Origin: Rhodovulum sp. ES.010
GTDB lineage: Bacteria; Pseudomonadota; Alphaproteobacteria; Rhodobacterales; Rhodobacteraceae
Length of the DNA stretch: 64,000 nt
NCBI RefSeq assembly: GCF_900142935.1
Contig: NZ_FSRS01000001.1
Span: 134,001-198,000, forward strand
Direction of reading: 5' to 3'
In this document: piece by piece, positions 25,966 to 33,789 of the stretch
Layout of the letters: each line of letters starts with the position of its first letter
Numbering within the stretch: position 1 is the stretch's first letter
Notes under the pieces: generated by a model
Seen by the model: the letters and a program-made list of their open reading frames with translations, nothing else
Told to the model about the DNA's origin: nothing
Databases searched by the model: none
Translations under genes and position numbers: made by a program

Positions 25966-26407
25966 GGACGACGTTCTGGAATTCGTCACGCTGAAGGCGG
26001 GCGGCCAGAGCTTCTGCATCGAGATCACGCAGATCCGCGAGATACGGCGCTGGTCGCCCGTGACCGCGCTGCCCCATGCCGAGGATGCGGTCCTTGGCGT
26101 GATGAACCTGCGCGGCGCGGTCATCCCGATCGTTGACCTCGCGGCGCGTCTGGGGCTCGGCGCCTGCGACGCCTCGCCCCGCCACGTGATCATGGTGGTC
26201 GCGGTCGGCACGCGGACGATCGGGCTTCTCGTGGATTCGGTCTCAGAGATCCTCACCGTGAACGGCGATCAGATCTGCGAGGCGCCCAGCATGGGCAATG
26301 GAGAACTGGCGAACAGCATCCTCGGGCTGGTCTCGGTCGAGGAAGACATGTCGCGCATCCTCGCCCCCGAAACGCTTCTCCCGCACGGGTTTCAGGACGC
26401 CGCATGA
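25940..26407 (+). CDS. cheW: Chemotaxis adaptor CheW
   Basis: 155 residues, one CheW SH3-like domain: F-V-T-L-K-A-G-G-Q-S-F-C-I-E-I-T-Q-I-R-E near the start, N-L-R-G-A-V-I-P-I-V-D-L near residue 55 and G-L-L-V-D-S-V-S-E-I-L near residue 95. It links receptors to CheA. It starts 26 bases inside cheA and its stop overlaps the cheR start (ATGA), so the three are coupled. Confidence 0.95.
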   Translation: MPKPQQWGEDDVLEFVTLKAGGQSFCIEITQIREIRRWSPVTALPHAEDAVLGVMNLRGAVIPIVDLAARLGLGACDASPRHVIMVVAVGTRTIGLLVDSVSEILTVNGDQICEAPSMGNGELANSILGLVSVEEDMSRILAPETLLPHGFQDAA

Positions 26408-27306
26408 ACACGCAGCCCGCCTCTCTCCTGCCGCGCAGGCCGGCCGATATTCCCTTTGACGAGGGCGATTTCGGACGAATCGCGACCTTCGCGAAATCCG
26501 AATACGGGCTGCATCTGGAGCCCGCGAAGAAGGCGATGATCCACTCGCGCCTGAGCAAACGGATCATCGCGCTCGGGCTTGCGGATTTCGACAGCTACCA
26601 GGAGTACCTGCGGGCGAATCTCGAGGAGGAAGGCGACCATCTGATCGCCGTACTGACGACAAACGTCACCCATTTCTACCGCGAACAGCACCATTTTACC
26701 CAACTCCAGGACGAGGTGCTTCCCGCGCTCGTGGCGCGTGCGCGTGCGGGCGGGCGGGTGCGGCTGTGGTCGGCGGGGTGTTCGACAGGTCCCGAACCCT
26801 ATTCCCTCGGCGGAAGCGTCTTGCGGCTTTGTCCCGAGGCCGGACGCCTCGACATCCGCATCCTCGCCACCGATCTCGATCCCTTCGTGCTGCATCGTGC
26901 GGCAGAGGGCTGCTACCCCGCGGACGAGTGCAAGACCCCCGATGGCACCTGGGAAGCGCAGGTCTTCGACTCCGCCGATCGCAGCGCGGCCAAGCGCCGG
27001 GTTCGGGCCGATGTGCGCGCACTGGTCACGTTTCGGAGGCTGAACCTCAACGGCGCCTGGCCGATGCCGGGACGTTTCGACGTCATCATGTGCCGCAACG
27101 TCGCGATCTATTTCGACAAGCCGACCCAGCAGGCGCTCTGGCGCCGCTTTGTCGACAAACTGAACGACGGCGGGATGCTGTTCATCGGGCATTCCGAGCG
27201 GGTGACGGGGCCGGCCGTCGCTCAGCTCGAGACCGCCGGAGTCACCGCTTACCGAAAATGCGCCGCGGCCGGGCCGCGGACCGTGCACCCAGAAGGAAAG
27301 GACTAG
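26404..27306 (+). CDS. cheR: Chemotaxis receptor methyltransferase CheR
   Basis: 300 residues. The N-terminal helical domain has L-S-K-R-I-I-A-L-G and L-T-T-N-V-T-H-F-Y-R-E-Q-H-H-F; the SAM domain has R-L-W-S-A-G-C-S-T-G-P-E-P-Y-S, I-L-A-T-D-L-D and D-V-I-M-C-R-N-V-A-I-Y-F. The SAM loop reads G-P-E-P-Y where most CheR proteins have G-E-E-P-Y, a conservative-looking but noticeable change. It methylates glutamates of receptors with SAM. It lies between cheW and a second cheY. Confidence 0.95.
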   Translation: MNTQPASLLPRRPADIPFDEGDFGRIATFAKSEYGLHLEPAKKAMIHSRLSKRIIALGLADFDSYQEYLRANLEEEGDHLIAVLTTNVTHFYREQHHFTQLQDEVLPALVARARAGGRVRLWSAGCSTGPEPYSLGGSVLRLCPEAGRLDIRILATDLDPFVLHRAAEGCYPADECKTPDGTWEAQVFDSADRSAAKRRVRADVRALVTFRRLNLNGAWPMPGRFDVIMCRNVAIYFDKPTQQALWRRFVDKLNDGGMLFIGHSERVTGPAVAQLETAGVTAYRKCAAAGPRTVHPEGKD

Positions 27307-27309
27307 AAG

Positions 27310-27696
27310 ATGTCGCTCAAGGATAGTCTTCGCGTCATGGTGGTCGACGACATGGCGGTCAGCCGTGGGCTCGTCACGCAAGCGCTTGAAGAGATCGGGA
27401 TTTATCAGGTGAGTGCCGAAAACAACGGCCAGTCGGCGCTCAACCGGTTGGTGGGAGACCCCGTGCATCTCGTTCTCGCCGACCATAACATGCCGGGCAT
27501 GGACGGGCTGCAACTGCTCGAGGGCTTGCGCCGGAACCGCTCGACCAGCCGCATCGGCTACATCCTCGTGACCGGAACGCCGACGCCGGAACTGATACAG
27601 AAAGGCACGCAGCTGGGCCTCAACAACCTCGTGAAGAAACCGTTCACGACCGCCACGATGAAAAAGGCGATCGAGGCTGTGGTGGGGCGCTTGTGA
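27310..27696 (+). CDS. Second CheY-type response regulator
   Basis: 128 residues, a single receiver. Acidic pair in V-V-D-D-M, phospho-acceptor Asp58 in L-V-L-A-D-H-N-M-P-G-M-D-G, Thr in L-V-T-G-T-P and Lys in V-K-K-P-F-T. All residues for phosphorylation are kept. The start follows cheR by three bases with GAAAGGA upstream. Alphaproteobacteria often use two CheY proteins, one to signal to the motor and one as a phosphate sink; which is which cannot be told here. Its stop overlaps the GTG start of the next small gene. Confidence 0.93.
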   Translation: MSLKDSLRVMVVDDMAVSRGLVTQALEEIGIYQVSAENNGQSALNRLVGDPVHLVLADHNMPGMDGLQLLEGLRRNRSTSRIGYILVTGTPTPELIQKGTQLGLNNLVKKPFTTATMKKAIEAVVGRL

Positions 27697-28061
27697 CGGC
27701 CGCTTCGCTGGCCGACGGCCCAGACGCCAAGGCGCTGGAGGCCCTCCTCGCCGGGTTGGGCGACGAGTTGCTGCACGCGGCCGAACTGCTGCGCCGTTAC
27801 GAGCGCGCGGTGCTCTCGCACAAGGCTGTGGCAGACGTCGCCCCGGGCGGTGCGCGTGAGTTGCAACTCGTCGATCTCGTGATCCAGATTCTCGAGGATC
27901 TGGGCCCGCTGAGCCAGGCCATGGCAGCCGCAGCGCCGCCGGATGCTTCCGTGCCTGCAGAGCTTGTCGACAGGTTGCGGCTCGATCAACTGCGCGCGGT
28001 GCTGGGCGGGGCGACCCCGCGCGAAACCCCTCATTCGGGTGGCCATATCGACTTTTTTTGA
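27693..28061 (+). CDS. Small helical protein of the Che operon, possible CheZ-like phosphatase
   Basis: 122 residues from GTG 27693, inside the stop of the second cheY (GTGA). I do not recognise a named family. It is almost entirely alpha-helical: two long amphipathic helices (residues ~12-45 and ~53-80) with a short turn, then a Pro-rich linker, a third helix and a tail ending G-G-H-I-D-F-F. The second helix reads A-R-E-L-Q-L-V-D-L-V-I-Q-I-L-E-D-L, which recalls the CheZ helix that carries the Asp/Gln pair attacking CheY-phosphate, and the acidic-aromatic C-tail recalls the CheZ peptide that docks on CheY. That reading is an inference from pattern, since the exact D-x-x-x-Q spacing is not conserved. 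Confidence 0.75.
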   Translation: MTAASLADGPDAKALEALLAGLGDELLHAAELLRRYERAVLSHKAVADVAPGGARELQLVDLVIQILEDLGPLSQAMAAAAPPDASVPAELVDRLRLDQLRAVLGGATPRETPHSGGHIDFF

Positions 28062-28332
28062 GAAGTCTCCGCCGGGGATCTGTGCGTCACGTCGCCCAGG
28101 GTAACCCAATCTCAACGGCTTGGAGTGCTTGGTGTAAGAGGATGCACGCGCCATCGGCGTGATGCCGCAGCGGAGTTCGGGGCATGGTCGTAAAGCTTGG
28201 GAAGATGCCGACGTGGCGCGGTGTGCCCGCTTCGACCGCGGTGGAAGAGGGCGGCAACCTGTGCGGATACTGCCAACCAGCCGGCCAACCGGAGCGGAAC
28301 GCCGCGGGATCGACAAGGGGGAGGGCGCTGAG
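28062..28332. other. Gap inside the Che operon before cheB
   Basis: 271 bases, unusually long for this operon. One frame is open through 28159-28332 in front of cheB but its translation is not protein-like, and the cheB start is fixed by the GGGGGAGG upstream of 28333. A separate promoter for cheB-cheD could lie here. No hairpin followed by T bases was seen. Confidence 0.4.
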
Positions 28333-29328
28333 ATGCGTGTGATGATCGCAGACGACAACCCCGAGACCCTGCAACGGCTTGCCACCACGCTTCGAGCGGT
28401 ACGCGGCGTCACGCTGGGGACCTGCACCGGCGATCTCAGCGCGACCTATCACGCCGCCGAAAGCCGCCCGCCGCAGGCCGTCATGATCGCCGAACGGCTG
28501 ACTCGCCTGCCCGAATTCGAGGTGATGCAGAAGCTCTTCCAGGCCCTTGGAATCCGCTGCGTGGTGGTGGCCGACGGGGATGCGCCCCAGGCCCGCCTCG
28601 CGTCTCGCCTCGATGGGAGCGGGATACGCGTGACGCATCTCGACGCCTCTCCCGAGGAGGTGCGCCAATGCCTTCTCGAACTCCTGCTCGACCGTTCCAC
28701 CGCTGTCGAGCCGCCCGACGGGCCCGCGCCGTGCGACATGGCCTTCCAGCCCGGCCGGCTGATCCTGATCGGGGCCTCGACCGGCGGGGTCGACGCGTTG
28801 ATCCGCGTGCTTTCGGGATTTCCCGCGAACTGCCCGCCGACGCTCATCGTCCAGCATACGAGCGGGACATTCAGCGCCGGGCTCGCCCGGCTGCTTGACC
28901 GGCGCACCTCTGCCCACGTGACCGAGGCGGAGGACGGGATAGCGCTCGAGCCTGGGAAGATTCTCATCGCGCCGGGCAAGGACCATCATCTCGAACTCGC
29001 CCGTGCCGGAAGCCTTCGCGGCCGGCTCCGTGCCGAGCCGCCGCGCAGCGGGCACCGTCCGTCGGTCGACGCGCTGTTCCAATCGGCCGTTCCCGTGGCC
29101 GCGAGGGTCAGTGCTGCGATCCTCACGGGCATGGGCCGGGACGGGGCGGCGGGCATGGCGGCCCTGCGCAACGCGGGGGCGCATACGATCGGACAGGACC
29201 AGGCGTCCTCGCTCGTCTACGGCATGCCGCGGGCGGCGCATGAAATTGGCGCCGTGGCTATCCAACTGCCGCTCGAAGAGATCGGGCCGGCGCTTCTGCA
29301 AAGCTGTATCCGGAGGAGTGCCGCATGA
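28333..29328 (+). CDS. cheB: Protein-glutamate methylesterase CheB with a degenerate receiver domain
   Basis: 331 residues from ATG 28333, which has GGGGGAGG nine bases upstream. The C-terminal esterase domain is intact: Ser149 in I-G-A-S-T-G-G, His175 in V-Q-H-T-S and Asp270 in G-M-G-R-D-G, the family's catalytic triad. It demethylates or deamidates receptors. The N-terminal ~120 residues keep the receiver fold start (I-A-D-D-N), but where CheB proteins have the phospho-acceptor (L-D-x-x-M-P) this one reads V-M-I-A53-E54-R-L, so the Asp is missing. Control by CheA phosphorylation is therefore doubtful. The stop overlaps cheD by four bases. Confidence 0.93.
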   Translation: MRVMIADDNPETLQRLATTLRAVRGVTLGTCTGDLSATYHAAESRPPQAVMIAERLTRLPEFEVMQKLFQALGIRCVVVADGDAPQARLASRLDGSGIRVTHLDASPEEVRQCLLELLLDRSTAVEPPDGPAPCDMAFQPGRLILIGASTGGVDALIRVLSGFPANCPPTLIVQHTSGTFSAGLARLLDRRTSAHVTEAEDGIALEPGKILIAPGKDHHLELARAGSLRGRLRAEPPRSGHRPSVDALFQSAVPVAARVSAAILTGMGRDGAAGMAALRNAGAHTIGQDQASSLVYGMPRAAHEIGAVAIQLPLEEIGPALLQSCIRRSAA

Positions 29329-29888
29329 GTGTCCGCACAACCGCCGCCACCGCCGGCGGCGACTGGCCGGCGCACCGCGTCGAGGCCGTGGTCCAGGGCG
29401 AATACCGCATCTCCCGCGAGCCTGATACCGTCCTGTCGACGGTCCTAGGCTCCTGCGTCTCGGCCTGCCTGTTCGATCCCGTCGCGGGCGTGGGCGGGAT
29501 GAACCATTTCCTGTTGCCCGGCGATACGAGCGCCCGCTCCAGCGAACTGAAATACGGCGCCATGGCGATGGAACTCCTGATCAACGAACTCTTGAAGGCC
29601 GGTGCTCTGCGCAGCCGGATGCAGGCCAAGCTGTTCGGGGGCGCGCGTGTGAGCGCCGCGTTCGGCGATATCGGCGAGAAGAACGTGATCTTCGCGCGTT
29701 CCTACATGGCGCGGGAAGGGTTCGATGTCGTGTCCGAAAGCCTCGGCGGCCTGCAGGCGCGGCGGCTGCACTTTCGCCCTGCCACGGGCGCGGCGCGTCT
29801 TGTGATGCTGCCGCCTGCCGAGGCTCCGCCGGAACGTCGGCCTGCGCGGCAGCCGGCCAACACCGACCGCGGAATCACCCTGTTCTAA
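29325..29888 (+). CDS. cheD: Chemoreceptor glutamine deamidase CheD
   Basis: 187 residues. The catalytic Cys is in L-G-S-C-V-S-A-C-L near residue 43, the His in M-N-H-F-L-L-P near residue 60, and a Thr or Ser ahead of them in T-V-L-S-T. Family knowledge: CheD deamidates glutamines of receptors and is often held by CheC. No cheC is visible here. A proline- and arginine-rich tail follows the domain. Start is coupled to cheB (ATGA), and this ends the Che operon. Confidence 0.92.
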   Translation: MSVRTTAATAGGDWPAHRVEAVVQGEYRISREPDTVLSTVLGSCVSACLFDPVAGVGGMNHFLLPGDTSARSSELKYGAMAMELLINELLKAGALRSRMQAKLFGGARVSAAFGDIGEKNVIFARSYMAREGFDVVSESLGGLQARRLHFRPATGAARLVMLPPAEAPPERRPARQPANTDRGITLF

Positions 29889-30356
29889 GCGACGCCACGT
29901 GCGACCGGGCCCTGCAGGAAGCGGTGGCGTGGGATGCCAGCCGTCGTTACGCGCCTGCCGCACATCGTGTCGCTCGGCCCGGTCCGTTGGGGCTTTCGGG
30001 AGGGGATCGCCGGGCCTGTCAAGCGCGGTGACGTGCGCGCTGGCCTGTGGTCCTTGTGACTCCGTCGCCTTCGGGGACCGAGGAAACCGGCGGCCGGCCG
30101 CGGACGTCATCGCGATGATCCACCACGCCCGCGCCGGGTGCCCGGCGGCGCTGTCCCGGCCGGCGATCGAGCCCTGAACCGAACAGAAGCCCGATGCCCT
30201 GCAGGACGACTGGGCTCGCGCCCTTGCAGGGCTTGGGATAGCCGAGGCCAAGCTACCCGGCTGGACCCCGATGTCCGGCATTGAGGCTCCGTTAACCCCT
30301 GCACGTCATCCTGCACGGAACCGCATTCGGCGCAGAGCAGGGATTTGGAAAGCAAC
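29889..30356. other. Intergenic region after the chemotaxis operon
   Basis: These 468 bases contain no convincing gene: open frames exist on both strands but their translations have no protein-like composition and no ribosome sites. The last ~60 bases presumably hold the promoter of the gene at 30357. I see no strong hairpin. Confidence 0.4.
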
Positions 30357-30887
30357 ATGGACGACCCCCAGACGATCTATCGCGCCATCGAGGACGTCAT
30401 GCGCGACCTCGCGCCTCCGGACGCCCGGGTCATGGTATGCGAGGGCAAGGATTACCCAGATTTCGCGAGCGCGCGGATTCACTGGCTGGACCGTGAGGGC
30501 AATTGCGGCCGCCCGTTCGACAGTTGCCATGTCAGCAAGCCCATCCTGCAGATCGGCGATCTCGTCCGCAGGCTCCGCGCGATCGAGCCGTTCGCCTCGC
30601 AGCGGCCCTTCACCCATTACCGCATCCGGTCGAGTGCCGAGATGCCACTTTCCGTCGAGTTTGCCGATATCCCGCCCGAACAAACCTGGGCGCGGGTCTA
30701 TATGCGCGCCGTGGGCGCGCTCAGCGAGTCCGAGGCCGCCGCGATGATGGTGCCCCGCGAGCAGTGGCTGCTGCGCAAGCAGCTGCATGATCGCGCGATC
30801 ACGCTGACCGAGTTCGATGCCGCGCTCGCCCGTCTCGAGGCCGGCAGCGGTATGCGCCGGGTCGGTCACGGCGACAGGCTGACTTGA
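30357..30887 (+). CDS. Hypothetical protein, 176 residues
   Basis: Not recognised. ATG 30357 is preceded by GGAAAG; a TTG at 30345 is an alternative start. The sequence has no signal peptide or membrane segment and is acidic, with a mixed alpha/beta pattern (D-V-M-R-D-L-A-P-P-D-A-R-V-M-V-C-E, then I-H-W-L-D-R-E-G-N) and a helical C-terminus (R-E-Q-W-L-L-R-K-Q-L-H-D-R-A-I-T-L-T-E-F). Probably a cytoplasmic protein. Codon use matches the surroundings, so it is likely a native gene. It is 156 bases from the next gene and may be independent. Confidence 0.65.
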   Translation: MDDPQTIYRAIEDVMRDLAPPDARVMVCEGKDYPDFASARIHWLDREGNCGRPFDSCHVSKPILQIGDLVRRLRAIEPFASQRPFTHYRIRSSAEMPLSVEFADIPPEQTWARVYMRAVGALSESEAAAMMVPREQWLLRKQLHDRAITLTEFDAALARLEAGSGMRRVGHGDRLT

Positions 30888-31043
30888 GCGCCGCACAGCG
30901 GACGTGACATTCTCGGGACCAGTCTCAGTTGCGGTGCGCCTCGCGACGGGATAGGAGAACAGCTCGTCCCGGACAGAAAGGCAGGCCGCAGGCCCGCGCG
31001 GCCCGGCCGGGAGCGCCTTGCAAACTCAGGGACGGCCCGCCGG

Positions 31044-31991
31044 ATGTTTCTTTCCCATGTCGTCGCCCTCCGCTCGTCGAAGGCCCGCAGACTGGCCGTC
31101 GAACCGCCTCCCCCGGCACCGGATCGCGCCGGTCTCGCCATTGTGGCCATCGTCCGGGACGTGGCACCCTATTTGGCGGAATGGCTCGATTTCCATGTCG
31201 CCGCGGGGGTGGAGCGCTTTTTCATCTATGAGAACGGCAGCACCGATGCGACCCCCGCGATGCTGGCCTCCGGCTCCCATGCCGGGAGGATCACGGTCAT
31301 TCCGTGGAAGCTCGGCGCGCGTGACGCGGGCACGGGGCGTGTCTTTTCGCAGCAGGTGACCGCCTATGCCCATGCGATCACCACCTTCGGGCGCCTGGTC
31401 GAACGGATGGCGTTCATCGATATCGACGAGTTCCTTGTGCCGCGGGGCGACCGCACGCTGATGGAGGAACTGCACGCGATCGGGCCGGTCGCCAACATTT
31501 CGCTGCCCTGGATGATGTTCGGCCATGGCGGTCATGCGGTCCAGCCGGAGGGTGGGGTGGTCGCCAATTACACGCGCCGCGCGGCCACGCCCTATGGGCG
31601 CGGGTCGAGCCTGTTGCGGTTCAAGTGCATCGTCGATCCGTGCGACGTGACCGGTGTGGGGGTGCATGCCTTCGCCACGCGGTCGATGGGCGAACGGAGC
31701 GCCAATACCCGCGGCGAGGTCGCCCTGAACCGCGACCGCAAGCGCCCCGACTTCTTCTCGGATGCGCGCATCCAGTTGAATCACTATTACTGCCTCTCCG
31801 AGGAGGAACTCCACCGTAAATGCTCCCGCGGGCCGGTGAACTTCGCATCCGATGCAAGCTACGGGCGCCGGGTGCGGCGGAAGGTGGCCGAGATCGAGCG
31901 CGCGACCGTTGAGGACCGCGCGGCGCCGGATTTCCTCGCCCGCGTCGGGCGGTCGGCTGCGGCCGGGCTGGAAGCGCGGCACGTCCGGTGA
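31044..31991 (+). CDS. GT92-like glycosyltransferase
   Basis: 315 residues. The core motifs fit glycosyltransferase family 92/DUF23, GT-A fold: R-D-V-A-P-Y-L-A-E-W-L-D-F-H near residue 40, F-F-I-Y-E-N-G-S-T-D-A-T next, and F-I-D-I-D-E-F-L-V-P near residue 125, where D-x-D-E would hold the metal and nucleotide sugar. A late H-Y-Y-C-L-S-E-E-E motif provides the second conserved His. No membrane segment is seen. Donor and acceptor are unknown; a surface polysaccharide is likely given the neighbours. No ribosome site is evident at this ATG, and a small shift of the start is possible. Confidence 0.8.
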   Translation: MFLSHVVALRSSKARRLAVEPPPPAPDRAGLAIVAIVRDVAPYLAEWLDFHVAAGVERFFIYENGSTDATPAMLASGSHAGRITVIPWKLGARDAGTGRVFSQQVTAYAHAITTFGRLVERMAFIDIDEFLVPRGDRTLMEELHAIGPVANISLPWMMFGHGGHAVQPEGGVVANYTRRAATPYGRGSSLLRFKCIVDPCDVTGVGVHAFATRSMGERSANTRGEVALNRDRKRPDFFSDARIQLNHYYCLSEEELHRKCSRGPVNFASDASYGRRVRRKVAEIERATVEDRAAPDFLARVGRSAAAGLEARHVR

Positions 31992-32060
31992 TAGCGTCGC
32001 GCATTCGCGGAGGAGGGGGCTTGCCCTTTGCGGTCGCCAGGCCCGACTGAGGAGGAGAGG

Positions 32061-33020
32061 ATGGAGCGCCTTCTTGTCATCAACTCGTTCGGGCCGATGG
32101 CAAGCACGCTTGTCGCCGGATTGGCCGAGAAATTCGGCTATTCCAACATCCCCCTGCGAAAGCTGCGTCTGAACAAGTACATTTCAGGGGACTTGTCCCT
32201 CGACTCGGGCGTCATGCAGAACCGGCTGCGGGAGAACCTCGAGGCGCACGCCAAACCCACGAAATCCGGCGGGGTCAGCGTGATCGAGCGCGACAACCAG
32301 GCGCCGGTGCGACTTGTCGATATCGACCGGGTGCGCGACCGCCTGCACCGAATGCAGAGCACCCGGTACCGGGAAATCTCGGAGCTCTTCTCCGACTGCC
32401 ACGAGACCTACAGCGACGCGGTGATCTACAAGACACCCGTCCACACGCCCGGCTGGCATATCGAGTTGTGCGTGGACTTTCACAACTTCGACCCGGCGCG
32501 GCTTTATGACGGCTACCGGCGGCATTTTCCGCAGGTTCATTTCATTCACCTGCACCGCAGCTTCCGCGACTGGATCAACTCGCTGGCCTCCCAGGCGATG
32601 CACCAGTCCCGGCTCAAGCGCCGGATCAAGTTCTTTCCGCCCGCGCGCTACCGCGATTTCCAGCGCTACGAGCATGCCACAAGCCGCGTTCCCGGCCTGC
32701 ACCTCGGGTTCGATGAGATGTTCGACACGCCGATCGAGGCGTTTGCCGAACGGCTCGCCTCCTACCTCGGGCTGCCGGTGCCGGATGTCGATTTCCGGCA
32801 GGAGAGTTACGACATGTACGGCAAGCTGCGCCCCTACGATGTCGCGTTCAAGCGGTTCGATGACGGCCGGAGCTACTTGCAACCCGGAACGCTCGACCGG
32901 CTGGAGGCGGCGGTCGAAAGCGGACGGATCGCACGTTTTCCGATGAATCTCGGGCTATGGGCGGATTACGTGCGGGACATGAGCCGATACAGGCGGACGA
33001 TCGGGGAACCCGGGAAGTAA
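32061..33020 (+). CDS. Sulfotransferase-like protein
   Basis: 319 residues. ATG 32061 follows a strong GGAGGAGAGG. The order is a P-loop-like N-terminus (V-I-N-S-F-G-P-M-A-S-T) in place of the usual K-S-G-T-T, then H-F-I-H-L-H-R-S-F-R-D-W-I-N-S-L-A-S, which resembles the PAPS 3'-phosphate-binding segment, then Y-E-H-A-T and a C-terminal Y-R-R. The fold of the sulfotransferase superfamily is likely, but the weak P-loop makes another nucleotide-dependent role possible. It could sulfate a surface glycan made by the neighbouring genes. The 3' end converges on the kdsB-like gene. Confidence 0.7.
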   Translation: MERLLVINSFGPMASTLVAGLAEKFGYSNIPLRKLRLNKYISGDLSLDSGVMQNRLRENLEAHAKPTKSGGVSVIERDNQAPVRLVDIDRVRDRLHRMQSTRYREISELFSDCHETYSDAVIYKTPVHTPGWHIELCVDFHNFDPARLYDGYRRHFPQVHFIHLHRSFRDWINSLASQAMHQSRLKRRIKFFPPARYRDFQRYEHATSRVPGLHLGFDEMFDTPIEAFAERLASYLGLPVPDVDFRQESYDMYGKLRPYDVAFKRFDDGRSYLQPGTLDRLEAAVESGRIARFPMNLGLWADYVRDMSRYRRTIGEPGK

Positions 33021-33036
33021 CTGCGGCTGCGCGCGC

Positions 33037-33786
33037 TCAGTTCCCCGCCGATTGCATGATCTTCTCCACCCGCCGCAGGTCCTCGGCGGTGTCGACCGGG
33101 TAGGTCTCGTGCTTCGTGGGCACCATCTTCACCTTGTGGCCGTGTTCCAGCACCCGCATCATGTCCACGGACTCCGTGATCTCGTGCGGGGTGGGGGCGA
33201 GGTCGAGATATTTCAGCAGGAAGTCGCGGCGGAACGGGATGATGCAGACCTGCTTGCCGGAGTCGACGCCCTCGCCCGGCTTCCCGGTCGGGATCGCCAT
33301 GCGCGAGAAGCACAGTGCGTTGCCCTGCAGGTCGCAGACCACCTTGATCACGTTGCGGTCGTGGAACTCGGACTCGCTGCGGATCTCGCCGAGAAGGTTG
33401 GTGACCCGCACGCTCTCGTCCTCGAAAAAGGGCGCCACCGCCTCGTCGATCATCTCGGGCCGGGTCATCGGCTCGTCGCCCTGGACCATGACGACGACGT
33501 CATAGGTCTCGCCGCGCATCGCCTCCAGCTTCTGCAGTGCCTCGGCGCAGCGGTCGGACGCGCGCTCGTGGCGGTCCGAGGTCATGATCGCGGTGCCGCC
33601 GATGCTTTCGACGAAGTCGCGGATTTCCGCGTCGCAGGTGGCGACGACCGTCTCGGACAGAAGCTTCGATCCGCGCGTGCCCTCGTAGACATGCTGGATC
33701 ATCGGCTTGCCGGCGATCTTGGCCATCGGCTTGCCGGGAAAACGGCTGGAGCCCATGCGGGCGGGGATGAAGGCGACGATTTTCAT
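33037..33786 (-). CDS. KdsB-like CMP-ulosonate cytidylyltransferase
   Basis: 249 residues. It begins I-P-A-R-M-G-S-S-R-F-P-G-K-P, the nucleotide-binding loop of CMP-Kdo synthetase, and has M-V-Q-G-D-E-P-M near residue 100, C-F-S-R-M-A-I-P near residue 150 and P-V-D-T-A-E-D-L-R-R-V at the end. All align with KdsB, but the middle diverges, and there is no kdsA or Kdo-phosphatase next door, so this may activate a different 2-keto-3-deoxy acid or be a paralogue of the housekeeping KdsB. It is the last gene of a seven- or eight-gene minus-strand cluster (33037-40900), three bases after the methyltransferase gene. Confidence 0.85.
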   Translation of the reverse strand: MKIVAFIPARMGSSRFPGKPMAKIAGKPMIQHVYEGTRGSKLLSETVVATCDAEIRDFVESIGGTAIMTSDRHERASDRCAEALQKLEAMRGETYDVVVMVQGDEPMTRPEMIDEAVAPFFEDESVRVTNLLGEIRSESEFHDRNVIKVVCDLQGNALCFSRMAIPTGKPGEGVDSGKQVCIIPFRRDFLLKYLDLAPTPHEITESVDMMRVLEHGHKVKMVPTKHETYPVDTAEDLRRVEKIMQSAGN

Positions 33787-33789
33787 GTC

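Noticed and set aside
23341..26256. A 971-codon open frame opposite cheA
   Set aside because: It mirrors cheA, cheY and cheW, has a shuffled composition and no ribosome site, and the plus-strand genes carry complete catalytic motifs.
29899..30177. A possible 92-residue gene after cheD
   Set aside because: No ribosome site, low-complexity translation, and no neighbour relation; treated as intergenic.
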